Positions 17,195 to 26,810 of a stretch of 64,000 nt of DNA are shown piece by piece; within the stretch, counting starts at the first letter, position 1, and each line of letters opens with the position of its first letter. The stretch is taken from NCBI GenBank assembly GCA_900543805.1, contig UQTE01000002.1, positions 62,001-126,000 on the forward strand. Direction: 5' to 3'. The translations under genes and the position numbers were made by a program. The notes beneath the pieces were generated by a model that saw only the letters and a list, made by a program, of their open reading frames with translations, was not told the DNA's origin and did no database searches. Source of the DNA: an uncultured Sutterella sp. (GTDB lineage: Bacteria; Pseudomonadota; Gammaproteobacteria; Burkholderiales; Burkholderiaceae_F).

Positions 17195-20100
17195 TCAGTC
17201 CCCCAGCATTTCTTCAAGGATCTTCACGCGCTCGGCCACGTCTTCATAGGGGAGCACCGCAACGCCGCGCCCGGCCGAAGCGCCGCGCACGAAGAAGTAA
17301 AGGGCACCGCCCAAGCGTTCCTCGGCCCCTTCGCCCAGACGGGCGCGCAAAAGGCGCTTCGCCGCGGCGAGGTAGCAGAGGTACTGAATGTCGTAGTGGG
17401 CCTCCTTCATGTGAAGCGCCACGGCGTCCTCCGCGTAGAAGTCCCGCCAGTCCTTCGCCTCCGGGAAGGCTTCGCGCAGCGCCGCGTTCGCGGCGAGGTT
17501 ATCGGTCTTCCAGTCGAGAATCCAAATTTTGCCGTTCGCTTCGAAAAGAAGGTCGATCGACCCGGTGAGGTAGCCCGAGAGCTGTTCCTCCGTGAGTCCC
17601 TTCCAACCGAGTTCCGCGGCCTTCTTCGCAAAGGCGGTCTTCGAGAGATTCGGCTTCGTGTGGAGAAGAAAACCGTATTCCGAGCGGCGGCATTCGGCCT
17701 TCAGATCCTTGAGTCGGAAGTCCGGAAGAATCGGAAGCGAGAGAACCGAGTCAAAGAGCGTGCGCAGTTCCTCGAGGCGCTTTGCGCCTTCGGGCGAGAG
17801 CCGGTCTTCGCCCGGCGTCTCGGCCGGGAGGCCTTCACCGCGGCGCACCAGATCGGGCGTGGCGCCGAGGATCGAGAGAAGGTAATTCCTCTGCCGCAAA
17901 CGGTTTCGACGGATTTCGTCAGAGAGTCCTGGATCGGCGAGTTCCTCGTCGGTTGCGAGCACGCGGCGGCATTCGAACCCGTGGAAGTCGACCACTTCGA
18001 AGAGTCGGTGGATCGTGACGCCCAATGCGGCGCCCGAGCGCCAACGCGCCATGGGCGATCCGTCCTCGATTCGTCGGCGCAGTTCCAGGGATTCGTCGTC
18101 CTCGGTTTCGTCCTCCCCGGAGAGCGTTGCGCGATCGTCCCGGTGCGCATCGGCATGCGCGCCGAAGAGGCCCTTCTTCAGGGCCGTGTAGCTCGTCTGC
18201 ACCCAAGAGGGATCGACCCTGCGCACGGACTCGGGCTCGGGAAGAGCCTGCGCTTCCGGAGATTCGAGCATCACCGGCACACCGTCCTCCCGGGGCGCCC
18301 AGGGCGTGATCGACCAGTAGGGGCCCGTCTCGTCCGTCTGAGGCTTGAGCGTTTCGGGGTCGACCGTCATGCCGGGATGTTCGCCCGCAAAGCGTGCGGC
18401 CGTTTTCGACCAGACGTCCGCAAAGTCCGCGGCGCGCCCGAGCATTCCCTTTTGGAATTCGTCCCAGACGGCGAGATACTCGTCCCGACACCAGCCCGCA
18501 AGGTTTTCCCGCGCGGCGAGGGCATGGAAGAAGGCCGAACAGGAATGGGCGTAGAGCTCCTTCCCGCCTCCGTTCCACTTCGGAAGGCCGTAGAGCGTCA
18601 GGCGTGCGGAGGCGCGGGTGAAGGCGACGTAGAGAAGTCGCACCGACTCCTCGATCTGGGCGCGCTTGAAGTCGGGGAGATCCTTGGGCTTCACTTCGCC
18701 CGGAAAGAGGACGAGCCGTCGTTCGCCCGCCTCGTCGCGTTCGTGGACCAGGGGAACCGCCGTGTTTTTGACGGGAGATCCCCACCAACAGCCCGGCAGA
18801 TAGACGATCGGGTACTCAAGCCCCTTGCTCGAATGAATCGTTTGAATCACGACGCGGTCGTCATTCGAATCGGGTCGGACTTCATAGCCATCGGGCACGG
18901 TCGGCTCCTTCCCTTTGGCGATCAGCTTTTCAAAGCGCCGCACGAGCCCCGAGAGGGTCTTGGCGGACTGTTGCATCCCGAAGAGGAGTTCGATCAACTG
19001 CCGATAGTTGGCGAGCGCGCGCTCGCCGCCCGCTGCGGGCAGAAGACGGCGTTCCGTTTCGCAGACGCGGAAAAGTTCCCCGAAGGCCGCGGTGAGGCCC
19101 GAACGCCTTGCGCGCTCGGCCGCCGCCTCCATCACGCCGCGCAGGAAAACCAGACGTTCGGTGCGCTTTTTCTCGTCGGTGTAGGTCGAGAGTCCGTCTC
19201 CCACGATGCGGGTTGCGCGGGCGGCCTCGAGAAAACTGCGCTCGGAAGGCATCGCCATCGCTTCGAGGACCGTGCAGAGTTCCTTGGCCTCGTCGGTACC
19301 GAAGACGTTTTCGTCGGAGGGGAAACGCACCTTTACGCCCCGCGCCAGAAGGGCGTCGTAAAGGGGCATCCCGTCGGCGCGGGTCCGCACGAGAATCGCG
19401 ATGTCGCCCGGGCGCAGGGCACGCCCCTTGACGAAGTGGCGGTCGCGTTCCGAGAGCATCGAGGCGATTTCGTTGGCGATGTCGTCCGCCTCCCACTGAA
19501 AGAGTTTGTCCTTGACGGGTTTTTCAAAGTCCCCGAGGCGCACGACGAGCGCAGGTTCGGGACGAAAGACCCCGTTTTCGTCGACGCGGATGAGAGGCGG
19601 CCGGTCTTCGTTCGCCGCCACGGCGTCGTAACGAATGCCCGAACCGAGGAAGGTGCCCGGGCGCTCGAAAAAGAGATTGAAGAAGTGCATGAGCACTGGC
19701 GTCGTCCGGAAGTTCTTCGCGAGCTTTCGGTGCCGCCCGATTTCGTCCGACGCCTTCCGATAGGTCTCGAAGTCCGCGTTTCGGAAGCTGTAGATCGCCT
19801 GCTTCGGGTCGCCCACGAAAAAGACCGTCTTCCCGAAGGCGGGGGCCCCGAAAAGCGTGGAGAAGATCCCGTACTGCAGGGGATCCGTATCCTGGAATTC
19901 GTCGATCAGGACGACGTCGTAATGACTGCGCACGACGGCCGCAAACGCCGGATCGGCCTTGAGCCCGGCTTCGGCGCGAACGAGCATGTCGTCAAACGTC
20001 TGATACGTGGCCTCGCGCTTCAGGGCCTCGTAGCGCGCGGGCGCCCAGGTGAGGAAGCGCGAAAGCATTTCCTCGTAAGCCGCGGCGTTTTCCGCATCCA

Positions 20101-21013
20101 GATTCTTGGGAAAACCTTCCTCCGAAAAAATCGCGCGCTTTCGGGCCGATTCGGGTTCGGCGGCGAGTTTCGAGAGGGCCTTGTCGAGCTTCAGGTTTTG
20201 CAGCGCCCGGAAGGCTTCGGTGCACCCGTTTTCGTTTGCGCGTCTCGCTTCGAGCCGCTGGAATTCCTCCACGGTGCGGTCGAGAAGATCGTTTTCCTCT
20301 CCGGAGTCGACGCCGTAGCTTCCGCCCGACGTGAAAACGAAGTCCGAGAGCGTCTTCTGACAAAACGAATGGATCGTGAGGATCACCGCGTCGTCGAATT
20401 CGCGCACCGCACGGTCAAGCCGCTCGCGAATGAGATCGGGATCAAGTTCGTCCCAACGCTCGAACTGCTCGAGAAGATTCTTGTCGGTGGGCGGGACGCC
20501 CTCGGTCACGAGCTTGCGCACGGCGATGAGCTTGCCGCGGATGCGGCTCTTGAGTTCCGCCGTCGCCGCCTTCGTGAAGGTGACGACGAGCATGCGCCCG
20601 ATCGCGATCCCGCGCTCGACGACGAGACGAAGCACGATGTGCTCGAGCGAATAGGTCTTCCCCGTCCCGGCACTCGCCTCAATCAGGGTCCGGCCGCGAA
20701 GCGGGTCGTCGAGGAGCTTGAAGTCCCCGTTCGGATCCTCGTCCGTCTGCGGCTCCGCCGCGCCGGACTGCGCGGGCCCTGCAGCCGCCGGGGCAAGCTC
20801 CTCCGCGACGGGCGCAAAACCGTCCGTAGCCGACGCCTCGAAAAAGGCTTCGGGCTCGAATTCGCCCCCGACGGGCAGCGCCCAGTCGTCGGGAAGATCC
20901 GAAGGCATGTCTTCGGGCGGCACTTCGATCCAATCTTCGTTCCCGCCGATCTCCGAAGAGGGAAAATCCGCGGGCACTTCATCCTGCCAAAGCTTCAAAT
21001 CCTTTTCCTTCAC
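17195..21013 (-). CDS. recB: Exodeoxyribonuclease V subunit RecB
   Basis: The 1272-residue RecB combines the 3'-5' helicase and the single nuclease of RecBCD. Walker A ASAGTGKT is near residues 113-120, Walker B VVLIDEFQDTDPLQYGIF follows, and VIQTIHSSKGLEYPIVYLPG is helicase motif V. The C-terminal PD-(D/E)XK nuclease shows GSIDLLF and ILDWKTDN. GTG 21013 is the best start: TGAGGAG, containing the recC stop, lies six bases upstream. About 95 residues precede the conserved DPLRGRTLIEASAG block, whereas E. coli RecB has only a short lead. This extra segment is strongly acidic (for example EVPPEDMPSDLPDDW). recD follows with a one-base gap. Confidence 0.94.
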   Translation of the reverse strand: MKEKDLKLWQDEVPADFPSSEIGGNEDWIEVPPEDMPSDLPDDWALPVGGEFEPEAFFEASATDGFAPVAEELAPAAAGPAQSGAAEPQTDEDPNGDFKLLDDPLRGRTLIEASAGTGKTYSLEHIVLRLVVERGIAIGRMLVVTFTKAATAELKSRIRGKLIAVRKLVTEGVPPTDKNLLEQFERWDELDPDLIRERLDRAVREFDDAVILTIHSFCQKTLSDFVFTSGGSYGVDSGEENDLLDRTVEEFQRLEARRANENGCTEAFRALQNLKLDKALSKLAAEPESARKRAIFSEEGFPKNLDAENAAAYEEMLSRFLTWAPARYEALKREATYQTFDDMLVRAEAGLKADPAFAAVVRSHYDVVLIDEFQDTDPLQYGIFSTLFGAPAFGKTVFFVGDPKQAIYSFRNADFETYRKASDEIGRHRKLAKNFRTTPVLMHFFNLFFERPGTFLGSGIRYDAVAANEDRPPLIRVDENGVFRPEPALVVRLGDFEKPVKDKLFQWEADDIANEIASMLSERDRHFVKGRALRPGDIAILVRTRADGMPLYDALLARGVKVRFPSDENVFGTDEAKELCTVLEAMAMPSERSFLEAARATRIVGDGLSTYTDEKKRTERLVFLRGVMEAAAERARRSGLTAAFGELFRVCETERRLLPAAGGERALANYRQLIELLFGMQQSAKTLSGLVRRFEKLIAKGKEPTVPDGYEVRPDSNDDRVVIQTIHSSKGLEYPIVYLPGCWWGSPVKNTAVPLVHERDEAGERRLVLFPGEVKPKDLPDFKRAQIEESVRLLYVAFTRASARLTLYGLPKWNGGGKELYAHSCSAFFHALAARENLAGWCRDEYLAVWDEFQKGMLGRAADFADVWSKTAARFAGEHPGMTVDPETLKPQTDETGPYWSITPWAPREDGVPVMLESPEAQALPEPESVRRVDPSWVQTSYTALKKGLFGAHADAHRDDRATLSGEDETEDDESLELRRRIEDGSPMARWRSGAALGVTIHRLFEVVDFHGFECRRVLATDEELADPGLSDEIRRNRLRQRNYLLSILGATPDLVRRGEGLPAETPGEDRLSPEGAKRLEELRTLFDSVLSLPILPDFRLKDLKAECRRSEYGFLLHTKPNLSKTAFAKKAAELGWKGLTEEQLSGYLTGSIDLLFEANGKIWILDWKTDNLAANAALREAFPEAKDWRDFYAEDAVALHMKEAHYDIQYLCYLAAAKRLLRARLGEGAEERLGGALYFFVRGASAGRGVAVLPYEDVAERVKILEEMLGD

Positions 21014-21023
21014 GGGATTCTCC

Positions 21024-24000
21024 TCAATAGTTGCGCGCAACGAGCGCCTCCACGCTTTCGGCGAGGGAGGTCAGTGCCTTCTCCCGCTTTTCCTCGGGTG
21101 TGCACTCGGGTTCCTTCTTTTTCGCGGTCTTCTTCTTTCCGCCCTTCCCCTTCTTGGGGTTGGCCGGAGCCTCGGCCTCGTCCGACGATTCGGACGCCTC
21201 GTCGGAAGACGCCGCGGTCACCTCCGCCAAAGGCGCCAGGAGCGCCTTGATTTCATCCTCCACCCGCTTGCGAAGATCGCGGGCCTTCTTGATGTCGAGT
21301 CCCCGCCAGAAGACGCCGCCCTCAAAGGAATCGGGCCAGATGACGGGCCGGTCGAAACTTTCGTCGAGCAGTCGGACGCACTGCCGCAGTATTGCCTCGG
21401 CCTCGTCGGCCTCCATCGGTCGGTAGCGCACGAACACCACCCTCTTGTCCTCCTTCTTCAGAACGCCGAGCGCCGTTTCGGCCCCCGCCGCCGAGAGGAA
21501 GACGTGCGTGAGCAGGGCTTCCTTTTCCGCACGGTTCGAATCGGCGAGAACGAGCTGCGCGGAGGTTCCGTCCGCTTCCGGATAGACCCGGACCTCGCCC
21601 GTCAGGCGGCGCACATGCCGCCCCGCAAGGTTTACGGCAAGGGAGAGTTTGGAAGGCGTTCGGCCTTCGGTGATTTCCTTCCACCGTCGGGTGAGTTCGT
21701 CGGCCTCGGCGATCTCTTCGGCAAACCACCAGCCGCGAACGCCCGGATCGCCGTTGACGGGGTTTTCCGCGAGAAGCCGCGTCGCGCGCTCGACGTCGGC
21801 GCCCTCTTCAAAGAGCCCCCGCAAGAGACGCTTTCGCATCACCTCCTCGAGGCGCGATTTGGCGGGCGTCACGCCCGTTTCTTCGGAGGTTTCGAAATCC
21901 TTTTCCCGGACGCCCGTCCGACCGGAGAGCCACTTGCCCGGAGACGTCCAAAAGCGCAGGAATTCCTGCCAGCGCACCGTTCCGTCTTCGGGCGGCGCAA
22001 GCACCGCATCGTCGGCAAAGGGCGAGGGATCGCCGCGCCGATCCGTGAGGCGCGCGACCTCGACGGCCGCAAAGAGTTCGGGATCGCGGTTCGTCCAGAA
22101 GCGAAGTCCCTCGGGGCGGAAGTTTTCTTCGGCGACGCTCGTGAGCGGAAGCCGCACGCGAAGGGCGTCCGAAGGCGTGCTTTCGGGAAGGAGCGTGAGC
22201 AAAAAGCGCTCGAGCTCCTCCACGACGACCGAAGGAAGCGCGGGCTGCGCCGGATCCGTTCCGATCGACCAGGAGACGTAGAAGTTCGAGCGGGCCGAGC
22301 GGAAGAGGTCCGCAAAGACGTTGCGGTTGTCCGCGCGGCTGTCGCGGTCCCCCGGACGCCGAAGCGACCGGATTTCGCCCTTTTGCCCGGGCGCGGTGAG
22401 CGCCATGAGGTCGAACTCCTCGAAGTTCGAGAGCCCCGGAAAACTCGAGTTTTCCGAGAGCCCGAGGCAGGCGACGACGCGGTACGGAAGTCCCCGAAAG
22501 GCCGACATGTCCGCGACCGTCACGGCGTCCCTCGGCATCGCGCCCGACACGGGGTCGCCGAAGGAGGCGCCGAGCGCCGCGCGGAAGGTCTGATAGTCGA
22601 CCGTCGTTTCCGAACCGATCCCCTCCTCCATGTCGATGCGAAGGTGCGCGATGACGCCGAGAAGTTCGTCGCGCGCCGCCTTCACGTCGGCGCCCGCGAA
22701 GAAGTCGTTCACGACGGTTTCGGTGAAGGCCGCCCAGTCCCGAGCGCCGGGAGCGGCGTCGTTCACGGCGTTCCAGGCGACGCGGGCGTGTTCGAGGCGT
22801 TTGTAGAGCGTAAGAAGGGTTTCGAGCAGATCGGGTCGGTCCGACACGCGTTCGTAGTGCGCGCGCGAGCGGCGCACCGGAAGCGTTCCCGCCCAGTCGA
22901 CCGCGGGACTCTCGTCAAAGAGGAACCCCGCCGACAGTCGCTCCAAGGCCCGCGAAAGCGTGCCGTCCACGGCGCCGCGGCGCTCGGCTTCGCCGTAGGT
23001 GCCGCCGAACGAGGCGCCGAGCTTTTCGCTCTGCGCCGCAAGCTGGGCTTCGGAGAGGCCCTCGCGAAAGCCCGCGTCGTTCACCCACTCGCGAAGGATC
23101 GACAGGTCGCCGAAGGTGAGGCCCAGGCTCTCGCCCACGACGGGAAGTTCCAGCCAGGATTCGAAGGCGGAGAGCGTCGTGAGCCCCGAAAGAAGGTCCA
23201 GGAGCTGCAAAAGGGCCGGGGCCGCGCTGTTTTCCATCGAGAGCGGCTTTCCCACCATGCGGAAGGGCAGCCGCCGCTCGGGCGGCAAGGCCGTGAGCAC
23301 CCCTTCTAAAACGGGCGCGAAGGTCGCCACGTCGGGTGTGGTGACGAGAACGTCGGAAGGCGTGAGCGTCGGATCTTCGGCAAAGAGTTCCGTCAGATAA
23401 TCGACGAGGCTTTCAGCTTCGCGCACGGGCGTGGGCGCCTCCACGAAGCGCACCGAACGGTCCGAGGGATCGGGCATCGAACGTTCGAACAAATCCCCTT
23501 CGTCCGCGCAAAGAAGCGAATCCTGCGCGCGGGTGAGAAGCGTGGGGGCTTCGTCGCCGGCAAAGCGCAGATAGAAACTGTCCGTTTCGCCCTCTTCGTC
23601 GGCGCGAAGGTCCTGCAGACGGTTGCGAAGGAAGGAGAAGGGCTTTTCCGCTGGAACGTTCGCCACTTCGCCGCGCGCGTCGGGAAGCGCTTCCGCAGGC
23701 GGCGGCACGTCCGCCGTGAAGCGCCAGAGACGGTCGAGCGTCGCGCGCGAACTCGCCGCGTTGCGGCGCAGGTATTCAAGGGCGGGCGTTCCCGCTTCGG
23801 CCGCGGCGTCGAACCAAAAGCCGTTGGCGGGCTGCATGAGATAGAGCCGCACCGTGCCTCGTTTTCCGATTTCCTTCAGGAAGGGAAGCATCAGGGGCGG
23901 GACCGTGAAGGGAAGAAAGACGTGAAGGTTTTCTCCCGCGGGGGAGTCCGCGAGCACGCGTTCGATATGCTGAAACTGCAGGGCGCGGCGCCAACCGCCC

Positions 24001-24623
24001 GTCCCCGAGTCGGACGCGTCCGCGCGCTCCGCCTCCCTCACGATCTCCTGCCACAGGGCCTTCTGCCAGGGAAAGTCGGGGTGACGCGCAAGCGCCTCCT
24101 CCTCTTCGCGCATGGCGATCGAGAGACTCGCCTCGGGAAATACCGCGGGCGACACCGCACTCTCGTCCGTCCAGCGGAGAAGCCAGTCGAGACGGTAGGA
24201 GGCGTACTTCGTCAGAAGCTGCGAGACGCGAAGCGCGAGCTTGTAGCGCTCCGACCCGGTTTTCCCTTTGAGAAAACGTGCGAGCCGCGGAAAACGCCCG
24301 ACGAATTCGTCGTTCGTGAGCCAGCGCCACACGACCCAGTCGAGAACGCGGCCCGAAAGACTGTTGGCCGCCGGATACCATTTGAGCGACTCAAAGAATT
24401 CGTTCGACGAAATGAACTTTACGCCCGCGCAGATGCCCTCCGACTCGGCAAGGAGCTGCGTGAGACGCGCGGCCACCGCTCTCGAGGGAATCAGAATGCG
24501 GTCCTCGGCGAAAAGCGGCTCGAGACCGCCCGCTTCGCGGCGCTCCTTGGCGTCCCACTCGAGATTCGTGCGCAGGATCTCCCAAAGGACTTCAAAGGCG
24601 TTCGAATAGTAGGTATGGATCAT
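21024..24623 (-). CDS. recC: Exodeoxyribonuclease V subunit RecC
   Basis: The 1199-residue RecC splits the duplex and recognises Chi in the complex. The N-terminus MIHTYYSNAFEVLWEIL aligns with the E. coli start MLRVYHSNRLDVL, so 24623 is chosen over an ATG 13 codons upstream; neither has a strong ribosome site. Helicase-like remnants such as SVVVEELERFLLTLLP and the PYRVVACLGLSENSSFPG block are present without a functional Walker motif, as expected. The last 60 residues include an unusual low-complexity stretch, acidic then lysine-rich (KKGKGGKKKTAKKKE), before a final helix. First gene of the recCBD operon; no ptrA precedes it. Confidence 0.92.
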   Translation of the reverse strand: MIHTYYSNAFEVLWEILRTNLEWDAKERREAGGLEPLFAEDRILIPSRAVAARLTQLLAESEGICAGVKFISSNEFFESLKWYPAANSLSGRVLDWVVWRWLTNDEFVGRFPRLARFLKGKTGSERYKLALRVSQLLTKYASYRLDWLLRWTDESAVSPAVFPEASLSIAMREEEEALARHPDFPWQKALWQEIVREAERADASDSGTGGWRRALQFQHIERVLADSPAGENLHVFLPFTVPPLMLPFLKEIGKRGTVRLYLMQPANGFWFDAAAEAGTPALEYLRRNAASSRATLDRLWRFTADVPPPAEALPDARGEVANVPAEKPFSFLRNRLQDLRADEEGETDSFYLRFAGDEAPTLLTRAQDSLLCADEGDLFERSMPDPSDRSVRFVEAPTPVREAESLVDYLTELFAEDPTLTPSDVLVTTPDVATFAPVLEGVLTALPPERRLPFRMVGKPLSMENSAAPALLQLLDLLSGLTTLSAFESWLELPVVGESLGLTFGDLSILREWVNDAGFREGLSEAQLAAQSEKLGASFGGTYGEAERRGAVDGTLSRALERLSAGFLFDESPAVDWAGTLPVRRSRAHYERVSDRPDLLETLLTLYKRLEHARVAWNAVNDAAPGARDWAAFTETVVNDFFAGADVKAARDELLGVIAHLRIDMEEGIGSETTVDYQTFRAALGASFGDPVSGAMPRDAVTVADMSAFRGLPYRVVACLGLSENSSFPGLSNFEEFDLMALTAPGQKGEIRSLRRPGDRDSRADNRNVFADLFRSARSNFYVSWSIGTDPAQPALPSVVVEELERFLLTLLPESTPSDALRVRLPLTSVAEENFRPEGLRFWTNRDPELFAAVEVARLTDRRGDPSPFADDAVLAPPEDGTVRWQEFLRFWTSPGKWLSGRTGVREKDFETSEETGVTPAKSRLEEVMRKRLLRGLFEEGADVERATRLLAENPVNGDPGVRGWWFAEEIAEADELTRRWKEITEGRTPSKLSLAVNLAGRHVRRLTGEVRVYPEADGTSAQLVLADSNRAEKEALLTHVFLSAAGAETALGVLKKEDKRVVFVRYRPMEADEAEAILRQCVRLLDESFDRPVIWPDSFEGGVFWRGLDIKKARDLRKRVEDEIKALLAPLAEVTAASSDEASESSDEAEAPANPKKGKGGKKKTAKKKEPECTPEEKREKALTSLAESVEALVARNY

Positions 24624-24777
24624 TTCTATTTCCGGCACGGCCCTGGAAAAAGGCCTCTTCATTTCTGCATTCTAAAGGAGTCGTGCGACAAATCCTTTCG
24701 CATGCGAACACAACGGTAGAACAGCCGACGCGATATTGTCCTCAGCAGTACAATCGATTCGAAAGAATGCCATACGG

Positions 24778-25053
24778 ATGTCCGCAATGCCCACTCTTGC
24801 AGTAGAGCTCGAAAAATTCGACGAAGCAATGTTGGAGGACCTTGTCCGGAACACGGGACAAACCAAGACCGCTCTCGTAATTGACGGGCTACGCTTTCTG
24901 TACAAGGCAATACAAGAAGAAAATCGCGTTACTCGTCTTTCCACTCAGGAATTTGAGGCATTTTTGCATCAGCTCGAAGGAGGCGAAAAGGATCCTCAGG
25001 TGCTTTTGGCCCGCAAACGATTGATGAGCGTGAAACCAGTCTGGAAAGACTGA
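24778..25053 (+). CDS. DUF1778 (TacA-like) antitoxin, toxin absent
   Basis: The 91-residue protein has an N-terminal ribbon-helix-helix (TLAVELEKFDEAMLEDLVRN then GQTKTALVIDGLRFL), which in this family binds DNA and autorepresses. Its C-terminus (STQEFEAFLHQLEGGEKDPQVLLARKRL, then VKPVW) closely follows the toxin-neutralising tail of TacA-type DUF1778 antitoxins, whose ends read LLARKPQW. The partner is normally an overlapping GNAT acetyltransferase (TacT) that blocks charged tRNA. None is present: the next 90 bases are non-coding and then an AAA-ATPase starts. ATG 24778 or 24787 may be used; a TTG further upstream is unlikely. Base composition is lower in GC than the flanks, suggesting transfer. 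Confidence 0.72.
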   Translation: MSAMPTLAVELEKFDEAMLEDLVRNTGQTKTALVIDGLRFLYKAIQEENRVTRLSTQEFEAFLHQLEGGEKDPQVLLARKRLMSVKPVWKD

Positions 25054-25095
25054 TCCGGTGTCGTTTGCGAAATCCTTCGGAAGGTTCCTCTTGGC

Positions 25096-25101
25096 TACAA
25101 T
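25096..25101 (+). promoter_or_regulatory. -10-like element TACAAT before the AAA-ATPase gene
   Basis: TACAAT lies about 50 bases before the chosen start. No convincing -35 is visible. Confidence 0.35.
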
Positions 25102-25146
25102 GTGCGTACGCCCGCTTTCATAACCATCCGTATGGAAAACATCCGT

Positions 25147-26748
25147 ATGACGGTCCTCCTCCCCCACCTTCCGTTGGGACAGTCTGACTATTCCCACCTC
25201 AGGCGAAGCGGCTCCGTCTATGCCGACAAAACGGAGCTGGTATGCGAGCTCGCATCTTCGTTCGTGCCCGTGCTTCTCATACGTCCCCGAGGTTTCGGCA
25301 AATCTCTCCTCGTGTCCACTCTGGAGTCGCTCTTCAGGTACGGCCTTCGCGACTTCCGGGGGCTCGCCATCGAAAAGCTCTGGAAGGATCGAACCTACAA
25401 CGTGGTGCGTCTCGACTTTTCCGATTGCACGCAATTTGCCGACGAAGAAGACTTTCGACGGATCTTTGACGGAACCTTGCTCGCCGCCTTTGCCGATGTA
25501 GGATTCGAACGCACGGACGACTCCTTGGATCTGGATCTGCAGATCTCGGCCTGGATGAGTGAGCTCGAAAGAGGATCGCTCGTCGTTCTGATTGACGAAT
25601 ACGACGCGCCGCTCACGGCGTGCTGGAACGACCTCGAACTCTTCAAGGCCGTTCGCGGACACATGAGCGATTTTTTCGCAACGCTCAAGTCGGAAGCCGG
25701 ATGTCTGCGTTTCCTCTTTCTCACGGGAACCACAAAGTGCTACGACACTAATATTTTCTCAAACTTCGACCCTTGCATAAACCTATCGCTCGATCCGAAA
25801 TTCGGGACGCTCCTAGGTTTCACCAAAGAGGAAATTCTCCGACATTTTCCGTTCCATCTCGAACGCGCCGCCGAAACGTTGAGGCAAACGACAGCTCAGC
25901 TTCTCGACAATCTTCTTGGACAATACGGCGGTTATTGCTTCGAGGACACGTCTCGGCATCGTGTTGCCTGTCCCTGGTCGGTGCTCCATTTTCTGGACTG
26001 TCCGGAACGCGGCTTTCAAAACGATTGGTTCGCCGGCGGCGGTCATTCGACCTTGCTTCTTCAACTTCTGAAGGGACACGAGCAGGAAGAACTCACGAGT
26101 TTTGCCGACCTTCGGATGCGTCATCTGTACGACCTGGAAACCCCGCGGCCGTTCGACGACTTTGATCTGACGGTTCTTCTCACGCAAGCTGGGGGCCTCA
26201 CGATCAAGGAGATCCGATCCCGCAACGACGTGATATTGGGTTATCCCAATCGCGAAGTGACCGTGTCGATGGCGAAAATCTACGCAAACCAGTTGTTCGG
26301 CGGTAAGCTCCCTCTCAAGAAAGGACAACGATCGGTCGAAGACATCCTGGCGTTTGAAAGCATCGACAACGTCGTCATCTGCCTCAACGACATGCTCGAC
26401 GCGCTGAACCATACGAGTTACCCGATTGCGGACGCCACACATTGCGGCCGCCACCTGCAGATCCTGATGATGGGCGCTGAGGCCTTCCCATTGGTTGAAG
26501 TACACAATGACCATGAGCGAAGCGATTTGGAAGTTCAGGCGGGAGACCGCCACTGGGTGTTCGAACTGAAATTCGCCAAAGAGACTTCGCAAGTTAAGAA
26601 ACTCCTCGCCGAAGCGGTCGAACAAATCCGCGATCGCCGGTATGGCGAAACACCGCACGGGAATGAGCTCCGCCGTGTGGCGCTCGTCTACAGTGCTCAG
26701 GATCGACGCTTCACCGCGTGGCAGGATGTCGGGATCGTGGCAGAATAA
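25147..26748 (+). CDS. AAA-ATPase-like protein with PD-(D/E)XK nuclease-like domain
   Basis: The protein (533 residues from this start) matches the two-domain architecture of AAA-ATPase_like (PF09820) followed by the DUF1703/PD-(D/E)XK-like domain (PF08011), common in gut bacteria and of unknown role. The N-terminal SDYSHLRRSGSVYADKTELV is the family lead; Walker A is RPRGFGKS and Walker B VVLIDEYDAPL. The C-terminal domain has RSDLEVQAGDRHWVFELKF, where D and ExK would be the nuclease residues. The true start could be GTG 25102, ATG 25132 or ATG 25147; the last has GGAAA upstream. GC content is visibly lower than in neighbours, like the preceding antitoxin gene, so both probably arrived together. 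Confidence 0.82.
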   Translation: MTVLLPHLPLGQSDYSHLRRSGSVYADKTELVCELASSFVPVLLIRPRGFGKSLLVSTLESLFRYGLRDFRGLAIEKLWKDRTYNVVRLDFSDCTQFADEEDFRRIFDGTLLAAFADVGFERTDDSLDLDLQISAWMSELERGSLVVLIDEYDAPLTACWNDLELFKAVRGHMSDFFATLKSEAGCLRFLFLTGTTKCYDTNIFSNFDPCINLSLDPKFGTLLGFTKEEILRHFPFHLERAAETLRQTTAQLLDNLLGQYGGYCFEDTSRHRVACPWSVLHFLDCPERGFQNDWFAGGGHSTLLLQLLKGHEQEELTSFADLRMRHLYDLETPRPFDDFDLTVLLTQAGGLTIKEIRSRNDVILGYPNREVTVSMAKIYANQLFGGKLPLKKGQRSVEDILAFESIDNVVICLNDMLDALNHTSYPIADATHCGRHLQILMMGAEAFPLVEVHNDHERSDLEVQAGDRHWVFELKFAKETSQVKKLLAEAVEQIRDRRYGETPHGNELRRVALVYSAQDRRFTAWQDVGIVAE

Positions 26749-26810
26749 GGTCGACGCCGCCCCTCATCGGACGGCTTTGCCTCCTACAGGACAGTTTTTC
26801 GCACCTCACC

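Noticed and set aside
17396-21250. A 1284-codon open frame on the forward strand, antisense to recB
   Set aside because: It mirrors the recB codon bias in a GC-rich sequence and has no domain-like sequence or ribosome site. RecB on the other strand has complete helicase and nuclease motifs.
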